Positions 54,327-61,805 of a stretch of 64,000 nucleotides of DNA are shown here, in pieces. Source of the stretch: JAIQFV01 sp041494885 (GTDB lineage: Bacteria; Acidobacteriota; Terriglobia; JAIQFV01); NCBI GenBank assembly GCA_041494885.1, contig JBGQBO010000007.1:1-64000 (forward strand). The letters are read 5' to 3'. The position numbers and the translations under genes were made by a program. Positions within the stretch are counted from its first letter, which is position 1. The number at the start of each line of letters is the position of its first letter. The notes under the pieces are model-generated. The model saw only the letters and a program-made list of their open reading frames with translations, made no database searches and had not been told where the DNA came from.

Positions 54327-54363
54327 GGGATGCTAAGCCCTCAGGGAAGCCGCCCACCAAGAA

Positions 54364-54551
54364 GTGAAAGGAGTCAGACCTGGACATAGGACAAACCGGA
54401 GCTGGCTTTTACTCGCGATGCGTGGAGTTATTGACGCCTCCTGACTCGCTCTCATCAATGGCTGCTCGCCTTGCTGACTTGACTGGATTGCAATAGCACG
54501 ACCCCCCGGCCCACTTGGTTCAATGTCCTATGTCCAGGTCTGACCCGTTTT
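54364..54551. mobile_element. 188-bp inverted-repeat element, copy 2
   Basis: The left end contains GTCAGACCTGGACATAGGAC and the right end its perfect inverse, GTCCTATGTCCAGGTCTGAC. Length and interior match copy 1 at 52827-53014, in the same orientation. The right boundary coincides with the start of the truncated VOC gene. Confidence 0.75.
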
Positions 54552-54558
54552 ACGTTTT

Positions 54559-54786
54559 CAGAAGGAGGTCGATGACTTTTGGGAGAAGCTCTCCGCGGGT
54601 GGACAAAAAGAAAGATGCGGCTGGCTGAAAGACAAATACGGCGTGTCGTGGCAGATCATTCCGTCATTTTTGGGCGAGCTGTTGAATGACCCGGATCCTG
54701 TGAAGTCGAAAAGAGTGGTGCAGACAATGCTTCAAATGAATAAAATCGACATAAATAGATTAAAGAAAGCCCATGAACAACGATAG
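54559..54786 (+). pseudogene. 3'-terminal fragment of a PhnB/VOC-type protein
   Basis: An open frame without a start reads QKEVDDFWEKLSAGG, GWLKDKYGVSWQIIPSFLGE and KSKRVVQTMLQMNKIDINRL, matching the C-terminal half of PhnB-like VOC proteins (often annotated 3-demethylubiquinone methyltransferase-like). The N-terminal half is absent, with the 188-bp element ending eight bases upstream, so insertion or recombination at the element probably removed it. Confidence 0.7.
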
Positions 54787-54994
54787 AGGAGTCGCAGAAT
54801 AAGTTTTCATCTGGTAGGGATTAGCACAATCTAGAGGAAAAGGAATTAAAGGGAAGAGAATCTAATTAGGCGTTCCAGACGACGCACGAACTATGGACAT
54901 CGTTTCGATCGCAGTTATAGTGTTGGCCGGAAGCTGAGCGGGGGCGGTTGGACGCTCGCTGGTGAAGATGGTATCCTAAATCTGAGGATTGAAT

Positions 54995-55204
54995 ATGAAG
55001 AACTATACGGCTGTTGTTGAGAAATGCCCTGACACGGGATTGTATGTTGGGTACGTGCCCGGGTTTCCTGGCGCTCATACTCAAGCTGAGACGCTCGACG
55101 AATTGAACCGGAATCTTCAGGAGGTCATCGAAATGCTGTTGGAAGATGGCGAGCCGAAAATAGAAGCAGAATTCGTTGGCATCCAAACCGTCAAGGTCGC
55201 CTGA
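54995..55204 (+). CDS. hicB: HicB-family antitoxin
   Basis: The 69-residue protein has the HicB partial RNase H-like fold: YTAVVEKCPDTGLYVGYVPG, FPGAHTQAETLDELNRNLQE and VIEMLLEDGEP. It lacks a DNA-binding C-terminal domain, as in the short HicB type. GAGGAT precedes ATG 54995. The downstream frame, four bases after its stop, encodes HicA but is frameshifted. It would bind and neutralise the HicA mRNA interferase. Confidence 0.9.
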   Translation: MKNYTAVVEKCPDTGLYVGYVPGFPGAHTQAETLDELNRNLQEVIEMLLEDGEPKIEAEFVGIQTVKVA

Positions 55205-55207
55205 GAG

Positions 55208-55431
55208 ATGGGGAAATATCCTGTTTTGAAGCCAAAGAAGTCGTAGCAATCTTGGAGAAGCTGGGGTTTGTAGAAGTCCGCCAACGAGGCTCTCACAAGC
55301 AGTATCGGCATCCGGATGGACGCACTACAACAGTACCGTTTCATGCCGGCAGAGACATCTCGCCAATACTTGTTCGGCAGATTGCCAAGGATATTGGCCT
55401 GACTATTGAGGAATTGCTAAGACACAGATGA
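55208..55431 (+). pseudogene. hicA: HicA-like toxin gene with a -1 frameshift
   Basis: ATG 55208 begins MGKYPVLKPK, the expected HicA start, and then stops. The +1 frame continues EVVAILEKLGFVEVRQRGSH, KQYRHPDGRTTTVPFHAGRD and ISPILVRQIAKDIGLTIEEL to the TGA at 55429-55431, including the catalytic RGSHKQY histidine region. The total is 224 bases instead of 225, so one A is missing in CCAAAGAAG near 55235. It is an inactive toxin, a sequencing error, or a slippery A-run frameshift. Confidence 0.8.
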
Positions 55432-55517
55432 CCGCGTCTAACGAATTCTAGTCTCTTATATATCTCTGAGTGGCGCGCGCGGTCCCGCGGATGCAAGCCG
55501 CTAGGAGGCTGTAGATC

Positions 55518-56432
55518 GTGGACGTGGTGACCGGCGCATTCGGATATATCGGGAGGTACATTGCAAAAGCCCTTCTGCGACGCGGAAGAGAAGTCCGCAC
55601 CATCACAACCCATCCCAACAAACCCAATCCGTTCGGCCCGTCCGTCCAAGCGTTCTCTTACAACTTCGACGACCCGCATCGGTTGACCCAGACGCTCGAA
55701 GGGGCGGACACCTTATACAACACCTATTGGATTCGTTTCCCCTTTGACGGTCAGACCTACGAATCGGCTCTTCGAAACACCCGGACTCTATTTCAGTGTG
55801 CGAAAGAAGCGAAGGTAAAGAGAATCGTCCACGTCGGCGTCACTCAGGCTTCAGTCAATTCCCCACTGCCCTATTACCGTGGCAAAGCACTCCAGGAGGC
55901 GATGTTGAGCGAATCGGGCGTTCCTTTCTCAGTTGTGCGACCCACGCTGGTGTTTGGAAAAGAAGATATCCTGGTCAACAATATTGCCTGGTTGATTCGA
56001 ACGGGCCCGGTGTTCCCAATTTTTGGATCGGGGCTCTATCGGGTGCAGCCGGTCTTCGTTGAAGATTTAGCGGAAATTGCGATCCAACAGTCCACCGCAC
56101 TGCCAGGAACGACGGTGGACGCCATCGGCCCTGAAACCTTTACATTTGAACAATTGACCAGATTAATTGCAAACAAGTTGGGGCGGAAAATTAAGACCCT
56201 TAGAGTTCCTCCGTCGGTCGGCATTTTCTGTGGGCAGGTCATGGGCTTGTTTCTGCGCGATGTTCTTCTGACTCGAGATGAACTGGAGGGGTTGATGTCC
56301 GAGCTGTTGACATCACAACAGCCTCCCAACGCACCTACTCGGTTTTCCGACTGGCTGGAGAATAATAAATCCGTGGTCGGCCGCAGCTATTCATCAGAGG
56401 TGGCCCGGCATTTTCGGTGGTCAGTGCTCTAA
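55518..56432 (+). CDS. NAD(P)-binding NmrA/NDUFA9-like protein
   Basis: The 304-residue protein has a Rossmann N-terminus, DVVTGAFGYIGRYIAKALLR, then KVKRIVHVGVTQASVNSPLP, a YRGKALQEAMLSESG active-site-like segment and VVRPTLVFGKEDILVNNIAW. It is typical of atypical short-chain dehydrogenases of the NmrA/complex I NDUFA9 group, which bind NAD(P) and often have no catalysis. Start GTG 55518. Monocistronic. Confidence 0.85.
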   Translation: MDVVTGAFGYIGRYIAKALLRRGREVRTITTHPNKPNPFGPSVQAFSYNFDDPHRLTQTLEGADTLYNTYWIRFPFDGQTYESALRNTRTLFQCAKEAKVKRIVHVGVTQASVNSPLPYYRGKALQEAMLSESGVPFSVVRPTLVFGKEDILVNNIAWLIRTGPVFPIFGSGLYRVQPVFVEDLAEIAIQQSTALPGTTVDAIGPETFTFEQLTRLIANKLGRKIKTLRVPPSVGIFCGQVMGLFLRDVLLTRDELEGLMSELLTSQQPPNAPTRFSDWLENNKSVVGRSYSSEVARHFRWSVL

Positions 56433-56529
56433 AGACGATGAGAATCTACGGCTCCGCCGCCTCCGCCGTGGCGGACGGTAAGCCTATGGCTTACCGGGGC
56501 GAGCCTTTTCCCCCTTTCTTCCATGGATC

Positions 56530-56564
56530 GCAAAAGCCCGCCGCCTTTGGCGGCGGGCTTTTGC
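56530..56564. terminator. Strong palindromic hairpin, probable bidirectional terminator
   Basis: Perfect 16-base arms, GCAAAAGCCCGCCGCC and GGCGGCGGGCTTTTGC, surround a TTT loop, with the A-run and T-run at the ends giving terminator geometry on both strands. It lies between the NmrA-like gene and the hydrogenase promoter. A smaller hairpin, GTAAGCC TAT GGCTTAC, precedes it at 56479-56495. Confidence 0.8.
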
Positions 56565-56788
56565 GGCTCGAAAGGAGATGAAAGCTTTGGGTGAGCCGGA
56601 AAGGCGGAGCCGTTCCGCAATAATGAGCGGCAGAGCCGCAAAATTGAAAGAAGGCATCCTCCATTCTCGCTGCCCCTCTTCCTACTCCTAACGGAAATCC
56701 GACAGTGATCTAGCGGAAATCCGCTCCCAACGAAATTCATGAAACGACCCTCCTATTTATTTCCTTATGCTTAGGCTCCCCTTTGATT

Positions 56789-56803
56789 TGGCATCCGTCT
56801 TGC
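56789..56803 (+). promoter_or_regulatory. Sigma-54 promoter for the uptake hydrogenase operon
   Basis: TGGCATCCGTCTTGC matches the -24/-12 consensus TGGCACN5TTGC with a single change and correct 10-bp spacing between the GG and GC dinucleotides. The predicted transcription start is near 56815, followed by the small ORF at 56851 and the hydrogenase genes. A sigma-54 activator gene lies 5.5 kb upstream at 50283. Confidence 0.8.
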
Positions 56804-56850
56804 TACCTTTCTCCCTGAGTCACTAATTGGGTGCAACAGGATTCTCCATC

Positions 56851-57084
56851 ATGATGGAAATCTCAAAACCGCAGGACATCGAACTTAAAGGAGAAATTGC
56901 CGAGATATTTGATAAAAAGGGACAGCGCTTTGTGAAGGTCTCATTGAATCCCTGCTTGATTGAGTTGACTTTGGAAGGATCCCCCGAAATGCAGTTGGGA
57001 GACACGGTCGTTCTCAGGGCCAACCTGATGATTGGAGGCGTAGAAATTCTATTCAGCAATCCTTCAGCTTCTTTCAAGTCATAA
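56851..57084 (+). CDS. Small protein at the head of the uptake hydrogenase operon, function unknown
   Basis: The 77-residue product is MMEISKPQDIELKGEIAEIF, then QRFVKVSLNPCLIELTLEGS and GDTVVLRANLMIGGVEILFS, predicted all-beta, suggesting a small barrel or OB-like fold. It does not match HypC/HupF (no MCLAIP start). ATG 56851 or 56854 is likely. A TTG at 56827 would lie only about 12 bases after the predicted transcription start. Its place directly after the sigma-54 promoter and 66 bases before the small subunit suggests a hydrogenase accessory role. Confidence 0.6.
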   Translation: MMEISKPQDIELKGEIAEIFDKKGQRFVKVSLNPCLIELTLEGSPEMQLGDTVVLRANLMIGGVEILFSNPSASFKS

Positions 57085-57150
57085 GATTTCGCCTCGTTTT
57101 GTTTCTGCTTTCTTTCACCTTTTGTGGTTCAAATCGTCAAGGAGGATGTA

Positions 57151-58272
57151 ATGACCGACAAGCGTCTCACCATTTGGGAACAAGCCCGGTTGCACGGCTA
57201 TTCCCGTCGGGAGTTTGTGCAATTCTGCGGTTGGATCGCCGCCGCCGCCGGGATCGAAGCCACCGGGGTGCCGAGGGTGATCGAGGCCCTCGATACCAAG
57301 CCCCGCCTGCCCGTTGTATGGTTTCATTTCCAGGAATGCACCTGCTGCAGTGAATCCTTCATTCGTTCTTCCCACCCCATCGTCTCCGACATTGTGTTAG
57401 ACAAGATTTCACTGGATTACACGGAGACGCTGCAGGCAGCCGCCGGAAAGCAGGCCGAGGAAGCACTTCACCAGACCATGGCCAAGTACAAAGGTGAGTA
57501 CCTGATGCTGGTGGAAGGCTCGGTCCCCACTGAGGAAGACGGGGTTTACTGCTGCATTGGCGGTCGCACGGCGCTGGATATCGTTAAAGAGGCCGCCGCC
57601 AATGCCAAGGCGATTGTCTGTTGGGGCAGTTGCGCCTCGAACGGTTGCATCCAGGCCGCCAAGCCGAATCCCACCGGCGCCACGCCGATCCACAAGCTGA
57701 TCTCCGGCAAGCCGATCATCAATGTGCCCGGCTGCCCGCCCATCGCCGAAGTGATGGCCGGAACGATTGTCCACCTGCTCGCTTTCGACCGCATCCCGCA
57801 GCTCGACGGCTTGGGCCGACCGAAGGCCTTTTACTCGCGGCGCATTCATGACACCTGCTACCGTCGTCCCAACTATGACGCGGGATTGTTTGTGGAGACC
57901 TTTGACGATGAGAACGCACGGCGAGGCTATTGCCTCTACAAGGTCGGTTGCCGCGGTCCGGTAACCTACAATTCCTGCGGCGTGATGCGATGGAACAATG
58001 GCGTCAGCTACCCCATCCAGTCGGGGCACGGGTGCATCGGTTGCACCGAGGCCAACTTCTGGGACAACGGCCCGTTCTATCAGCATCTCGCTTCGTTCCC
58101 GGGATTTGGGATTGAATCCACTGCCGACACGGTGGGTGTCACGGTAGGCGCGCTCACGGCAGTCGGGATCGCCGCCCACGCTATCACGACCAATATCAAG
58201 AAACGGCGCCAACTTCGCCAGGAAATCAAAGACAGCTCCCCTTCTGCTGAAGAAAAGAAAGGCGGTGAGTAA
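57151..58272 (+). CDS. Group 1 [NiFe]-hydrogenase small subunit, oxygen-tolerant type, Tat-exported
   Basis: The 373-residue protein has a twin-arginine signal, SRREFVQFCGWIAAAAG, at 18-34 and a C-terminal hydrophobic helix (TVGVTVGALTAVGIAAHAIT) that anchors it. Proximal-cluster motif FQECTCCSESFIRSSHP has Cys63, Cys65 and Cys66. Cys65 is the extra cysteine found in oxygen-tolerant enzymes, and a second extra Cys aligns with Cys134 in GVYCCIGGRT. Both extra Cys of the 4Fe-3S cluster are therefore present. AAGGAGG precedes ATG 57151. The stop overlaps the large subunit ATG. It is a membrane-bound H2-uptake enzyme facing the periplasm. Confidence 0.95.
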   Translation: MTDKRLTIWEQARLHGYSRREFVQFCGWIAAAAGIEATGVPRVIEALDTKPRLPVVWFHFQECTCCSESFIRSSHPIVSDIVLDKISLDYTETLQAAAGKQAEEALHQTMAKYKGEYLMLVEGSVPTEEDGVYCCIGGRTALDIVKEAAANAKAIVCWGSCASNGCIQAAKPNPTGATPIHKLISGKPIINVPGCPPIAEVMAGTIVHLLAFDRIPQLDGLGRPKAFYSRRIHDTCYRRPNYDAGLFVETFDDENARRGYCLYKVGCRGPVTYNSCGVMRWNNGVSYPIQSGHGCIGCTEANFWDNGPFYQHLASFPGFGIESTADTVGVTVGALTAVGIAAHAITTNIKKRRQLRQEIKDSSPSAEEKKGGE

Positions 58273-59990
58273 TGCCCAGCCGAATCGTTATCGATCCCAT
58301 CACTCGCATTGAAGGCCACCTCCGGGTGGAAGTAGAAGTTCAGAATGGTAAGGTGGTGGATGCTTACAGTTCCGGCACGATGGTCCGCGGTTTTGAAATC
58401 ATCCTGAAGGGCCGCGACCCGCGCGACGCCTGGGCCTTTACGGAACGCGCCTGCGGGGTGTGCACAACGGTCCACGCCCTGGCCTCGGTCCGCACCGTTG
58501 AAGACGCCCTGGGGATTACGGTCCCCCCGAATGCGGAACTGGTGCGGAATCTCATGTTCTGCACCCAGTACATGCAGGACCACGTCGTTCACTTTTACCA
58601 TCTCCATGCGCTCGACTGGGTGGATATTGTCAGCGCGCTGAAGGCCGATCCCAAGAAGACTTCTGAACTCGCCCAGAGCATCTCCAACTGGCCCAAGAGC
58701 TCTCCGGCTTACTTTTCAGACCTCCAGAAGCGCCTGACCGCTTTTGTCAGCAGTGGCCAGCTGGGAATCTTCGCGAATGGCTACTGGGGACACGGCGCGT
58801 ACAAGCTGCCGCCCGAGGTCAATCTTATTGGCACGGCGCATTATCTGGAAGCCCTGGAGTGGCAAAAGGAAATCGTCAAAATTCACACCATTTTTGGCGG
58901 AAAGAATCCGCACCCGAATTACCTGGTCGGCGGCGCGCCCTGTGCAGTCAACCTGGATGATTCCAACGCCTTGAATGCAGAACGGCTCGCTTATGTCGGG
59001 ACCCTGCTCAATCAAGCCAAGGAGTTCATCGAGCAGGTATACATTCCCGACCTGCTGGCTGTTGCTTCTTTTTACAAGGATTGGGGCGCCATTGGAGGCG
59101 GCTTGCCGAATTACCTGGTCTACGGCGACCTTCCGACCAATGGTTACGCCGATCTTTCCAAGTTCAAGTTCCCGCGCGGGGCCATCCTCAATCGAAATTT
59201 GAACGAAGTCCATGAGGTCGACGGGAAGAACGCGGAACAAGTTCAGGAATCCATCGCTCATTCCTGGTACGAATATTCCGATGGCGACAACGCAGCGAAA
59301 CATCCCTGGGTGGGGGAAACCAAGCTGAAGTACACCGGTCCAAAACCACCCTACGAGTACCTCGATGTCAAACAGAAATACAGCTGGTTGAAAACGCCGC
59401 GATGGAAAGGAAACGCGATGGAGGTGGGTCCGCTGGCGCGTCTGCTGGTGGCGTATGCTTCCGGTCGCGAAGAAGTCAAAGAGATCATCAATGCAACCCT
59501 GAAGAAGCTGGATGTTCCCGTGACGGCCCTGTTCTCCACGTTGGGACGCACGGCGGCCCGAGGTCTCGAAACCATGTTGATCGCCGGCTGGGCGAAGGAG
59601 TTTTACCAGCAGTTGCTCACCAACATCAAAAACGGCGATTCACGCATGTTCAATAATGAAAAATGGGATCCGGACACCTGGCCCACCGAAGCCAAGGGAG
59701 TCGGGCTCAGCGAGGCGCCCCGCGGCGCCCTGGCGCACTGGATTGTCATCAAGAACAAGAAAATCGAGAACTACCAGCTGGTCGTACCCAGCACCTGGAA
59801 CGCCTCTCCGCGCGACAGCAAGGGCCAGATGTCAGCCTACGAAGCCGCGTTGATCGGCACCCCGGTATTGAATCCCGAACAGCCGTTGGAAGTGATACGG
59901 ACGATTCATTCGTTTGATCCCTGTATCGCCTGTGCCGTTCACCTCTATGATGAAAAAGGGACGTACGTTCACTCCATCAACACTTACTAG
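58272..59990 (+). CDS. Group 1 [NiFe]-hydrogenase large subunit
   Basis: The 572-residue protein is full-length and carries FTERACGVCTTVHALASVRT (RxCGxC) and, near the end, FDPCIACAVHLYDEKGTYVH (DPCxxCxxH) with a cleavable C-terminal tail. Further landmarks are ITRIEGHLRVEVEVQNGKVV and SEAPRGALAHWIVIKNKKIE. It binds Ni-Fe(CN)2CO with help from Hyp proteins, two of which (hypA, hypB) appear at the end of the window. The overlap of its start with the small subunit stop indicates translational coupling. The pair is hauled to the periplasm via the Tat signal of the small subunit. Confidence 0.96.
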   Translation: MPSRIVIDPITRIEGHLRVEVEVQNGKVVDAYSSGTMVRGFEIILKGRDPRDAWAFTERACGVCTTVHALASVRTVEDALGITVPPNAELVRNLMFCTQYMQDHVVHFYHLHALDWVDIVSALKADPKKTSELAQSISNWPKSSPAYFSDLQKRLTAFVSSGQLGIFANGYWGHGAYKLPPEVNLIGTAHYLEALEWQKEIVKIHTIFGGKNPHPNYLVGGAPCAVNLDDSNALNAERLAYVGTLLNQAKEFIEQVYIPDLLAVASFYKDWGAIGGGLPNYLVYGDLPTNGYADLSKFKFPRGAILNRNLNEVHEVDGKNAEQVQESIAHSWYEYSDGDNAAKHPWVGETKLKYTGPKPPYEYLDVKQKYSWLKTPRWKGNAMEVGPLARLLVAYASGREEVKEIINATLKKLDVPVTALFSTLGRTAARGLETMLIAGWAKEFYQQLLTNIKNGDSRMFNNEKWDPDTWPTEAKGVGLSEAPRGALAHWIVIKNKKIENYQLVVPSTWNASPRDSKGQMSAYEAALIGTPVLNPEQPLEVIRTIHSFDPCIACAVHLYDEKGTYVHSINTY

Positions 59991-59999
59991 GAGGCGCGC

Positions 60000-60686
60000 A
60001 TGGAAAGAAACTCCATCCGACGAGTTTATGTGTGGCAGCTTCCGGTGAGGTTCTACCACTGGCTGAATGCCCTGACAGTTACCACCTCGGTCATCACGGG
60101 GTACCTGATCGGAAAACCGTTGGCCATTCAACTGGGACGGGAAGCTTCCTTTGGTTATTGGTTTGGGACGGTGCGTTTCATTCATTTCCTGGCCGCGTTT
60201 GTGTTCTTCTTCAACTTCATCTTCCGCATTTACTGGGGATTCGCCGGCAACCGGTTCGCCGGCTGGAAGAACTTCATTCCGACCCAAAAGAGACAATGGA
60301 AGGAAGTGGGGCAGGTTTTGAAAGTCGATGTGCTGCAGGCTGAAGGGAAGCCCATTGAATCGATCGGGCACAACAGCCTGGCCGGCCTCACGTATTTTCT
60401 CACGTTCCTGGCCTTTCTGTTCCAGTCTGTCACCGGTTTCGGGATGTACTCCGCGATGAGCAACGCCCGGCTGCCCCGGTTGTTCGCTTGGATCGTCCCC
60501 CTGATGGGCGGAGACTTTGCCGTCCGCCAATGGCACCATATGATGATGTGGTTCTTCATCATCTTCTCGATGGTGCATGTCTACCTGGTGTTTTATCACG
60601 ATTACGTGGAGGGCCGGGGAATCTTGTCTTCGATGGCGGGCGGATGGAAATTCATTGAAAAAGAGGTTCAACCCAAGGCAGAGTAG
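60000..60686 (+). CDS. Ni/Fe-hydrogenase b-type cytochrome subunit (HyaC/HupC-like)
   Basis: The 228-residue polytopic protein begins YVWQLPVRFYHWLNALTVTT with a haem-ligand His and continues FIHFLAAFVFFFNFIFRIYW and WHHMMMWFFIIFSMVHVYLV with further histidines. It takes electrons from the small subunit into the quinone pool. GGAGGCGCGC precedes the ATG nine bases after the large subunit stop. This three-gene arrangement is the classical uptake hydrogenase core. Confidence 0.93.
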   Translation: MERNSIRRVYVWQLPVRFYHWLNALTVTTSVITGYLIGKPLAIQLGREASFGYWFGTVRFIHFLAAFVFFFNFIFRIYWGFAGNRFAGWKNFIPTQKRQWKEVGQVLKVDVLQAEGKPIESIGHNSLAGLTYFLTFLAFLFQSVTGFGMYSAMSNARLPRLFAWIVPLMGGDFAVRQWHHMMMWFFIIFSMVHVYLVFYHDYVEGRGILSSMAGGWKFIEKEVQPKAE

Positions 60687-60696
60687 CTTGGGATAT

Positions 60697-60723
60697 GTAG
60701 GGCGACCAGACTGGTCGCCCTAC
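60697..60723. repeat. GGCG hairpin after the cytochrome b gene
   Basis: Twelve-base arms GTAGGGCGACCA and TGGTCGCCCTAC surround a GAC loop. It resembles the hairpins at 22806 and 46370 in carrying GGCG/CGCC near the middle. No T-tract follows. Confidence 0.7.
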
Positions 60724-60772
60724 TTGAAGCAGCACAAAGTCGCAGGGGGCTGTTGGAGGTAGGAGCAAGATG

Positions 60773-60810
60773 CCCAGGACCCTCCGCAAGGGGGAGAGCC
60801 CTGGGTTTTT
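60773..60810 (+). terminator. Probable rho-independent terminator
   Basis: A GC-rich stem (CCCAGG on one side and CCTGGG on the other, with inner pairing of CCCTCC and GGGGGA) is followed directly by TTTTT at 60806-60810. It lies after the hydrogenase-cytochrome b genes, so the protease gene beyond may need read-through or its own promoter. Confidence 0.6.
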
Positions 60811-60981
60811 CTCCTTCTCAATCCAAAAGATTGTTCTTCCTCAGTTGACCTCTTCCTTATCTTCCTTAATAATCCTGAATTGCGAAATCTGAAGTGGGCG
60901 AATGGAGCTCGGGGCGGGGATTCCAACTCCTGGGTGTCCTCCCATCTAGTCTTCGGACCTGAGAGTAATGAGTGCCTGACC

Positions 60982-61449
60982 ATGGACGAAGATCCGATTC
61001 TCATTCTAGGCATCGGCAACTATTTGATGGGGGACGAAGGGGTTGGTGTTCATGCCATCCGCCAGCTTGAACAATTATCCTTCCCGGCCCATGTCCACCT
61101 GTTGGACGGTGGCACCGGCGGATTTCATCTGATGTCGTATCTTGAGAGTTACCGTTCCATCATCATGATTGACGCGACGATGGATGGAAATCCGCCTGGC
61201 ACCCTCCGGATCATAAAGCCGCGCTTTGCCACCGACTTTCCGAGGTCCCTCACTGCGCATGACATCGGTTTGCGCGACCTGGTGGAGTCCATGGCCCTGC
61301 TCGGGCGATTGCCTCAAATCACTCTCATCACAGTGTCCATTGAGGACATCCAATCGATGTCCACCGACCTTTCTCCGTTGGTTCACGCATCTCTCCCTAA
61401 AATCGCTGATACCGTATTCAAGATTCTGGGTGCCAGGGAAGCGCATTAA
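60982..61449 (+). CDS. Hydrogenase maturation protease
   Basis: The 155-residue protein starts at ATG 60982 (the frame is open upstream to 60880). It shows ILILGIGNYLMGDEGVGVHA, the metal-site acidic residues in IIMIDATMDGNPPGTLRIIK and a His in LTAHDIGLRDLVESMALLGR, standard for HyaD/HupD endopeptidases. It probably processes the group 1 large subunit 1 kb upstream. It is followed by a 356-bp spacer and a secreted glycosidase gene. Confidence 0.9.
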   Translation: MDEDPILILGIGNYLMGDEGVGVHAIRQLEQLSFPAHVHLLDGGTGGFHLMSYLESYRSIIMIDATMDGNPPGTLRIIKPRFATDFPRSLTAHDIGLRDLVESMALLGRLPQITLITVSIEDIQSMSTDLSPLVHASLPKIADTVFKILGAREAH

Positions 61450-61805
61450 TTCAACGTGAATTACGGAATTATCCTTTGAGCGATTCTTTCGCCCCCCGAG
61501 GCAGGGCTTCAGGTGGGAGTACCATCTGAGTGCCCTCCAGACTTTTCAAGAGCACATTGATATTTCCTCGCCTCTAAGGCCCAGAGATGTCCCCTCCCGT
61601 CGACCGTGCTCTCGACATGGCAAGATCCCGGTTGATTACGCGCCACCAAAAGAATACAGTTAGCGCATAAGCACTACGGCCCAGTACTGGGCGGCTTCCG
61701 AAGGGCGGGACCTGCTCATCTTCCGGCGGGATCACCTTCAGTTTCTCCCGCGAGGCGGGCCTGCATAGGTGAGTTGTTTTCTCTGATCGGATGGAGGTCG
61801 AACCC
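61450..61805. other. Intergenic spacer
   Basis: I see no gene, RNA or strong hairpin. GGAGG at 61793-61797 supports the TTG start of the next gene. Confidence 0.4.
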
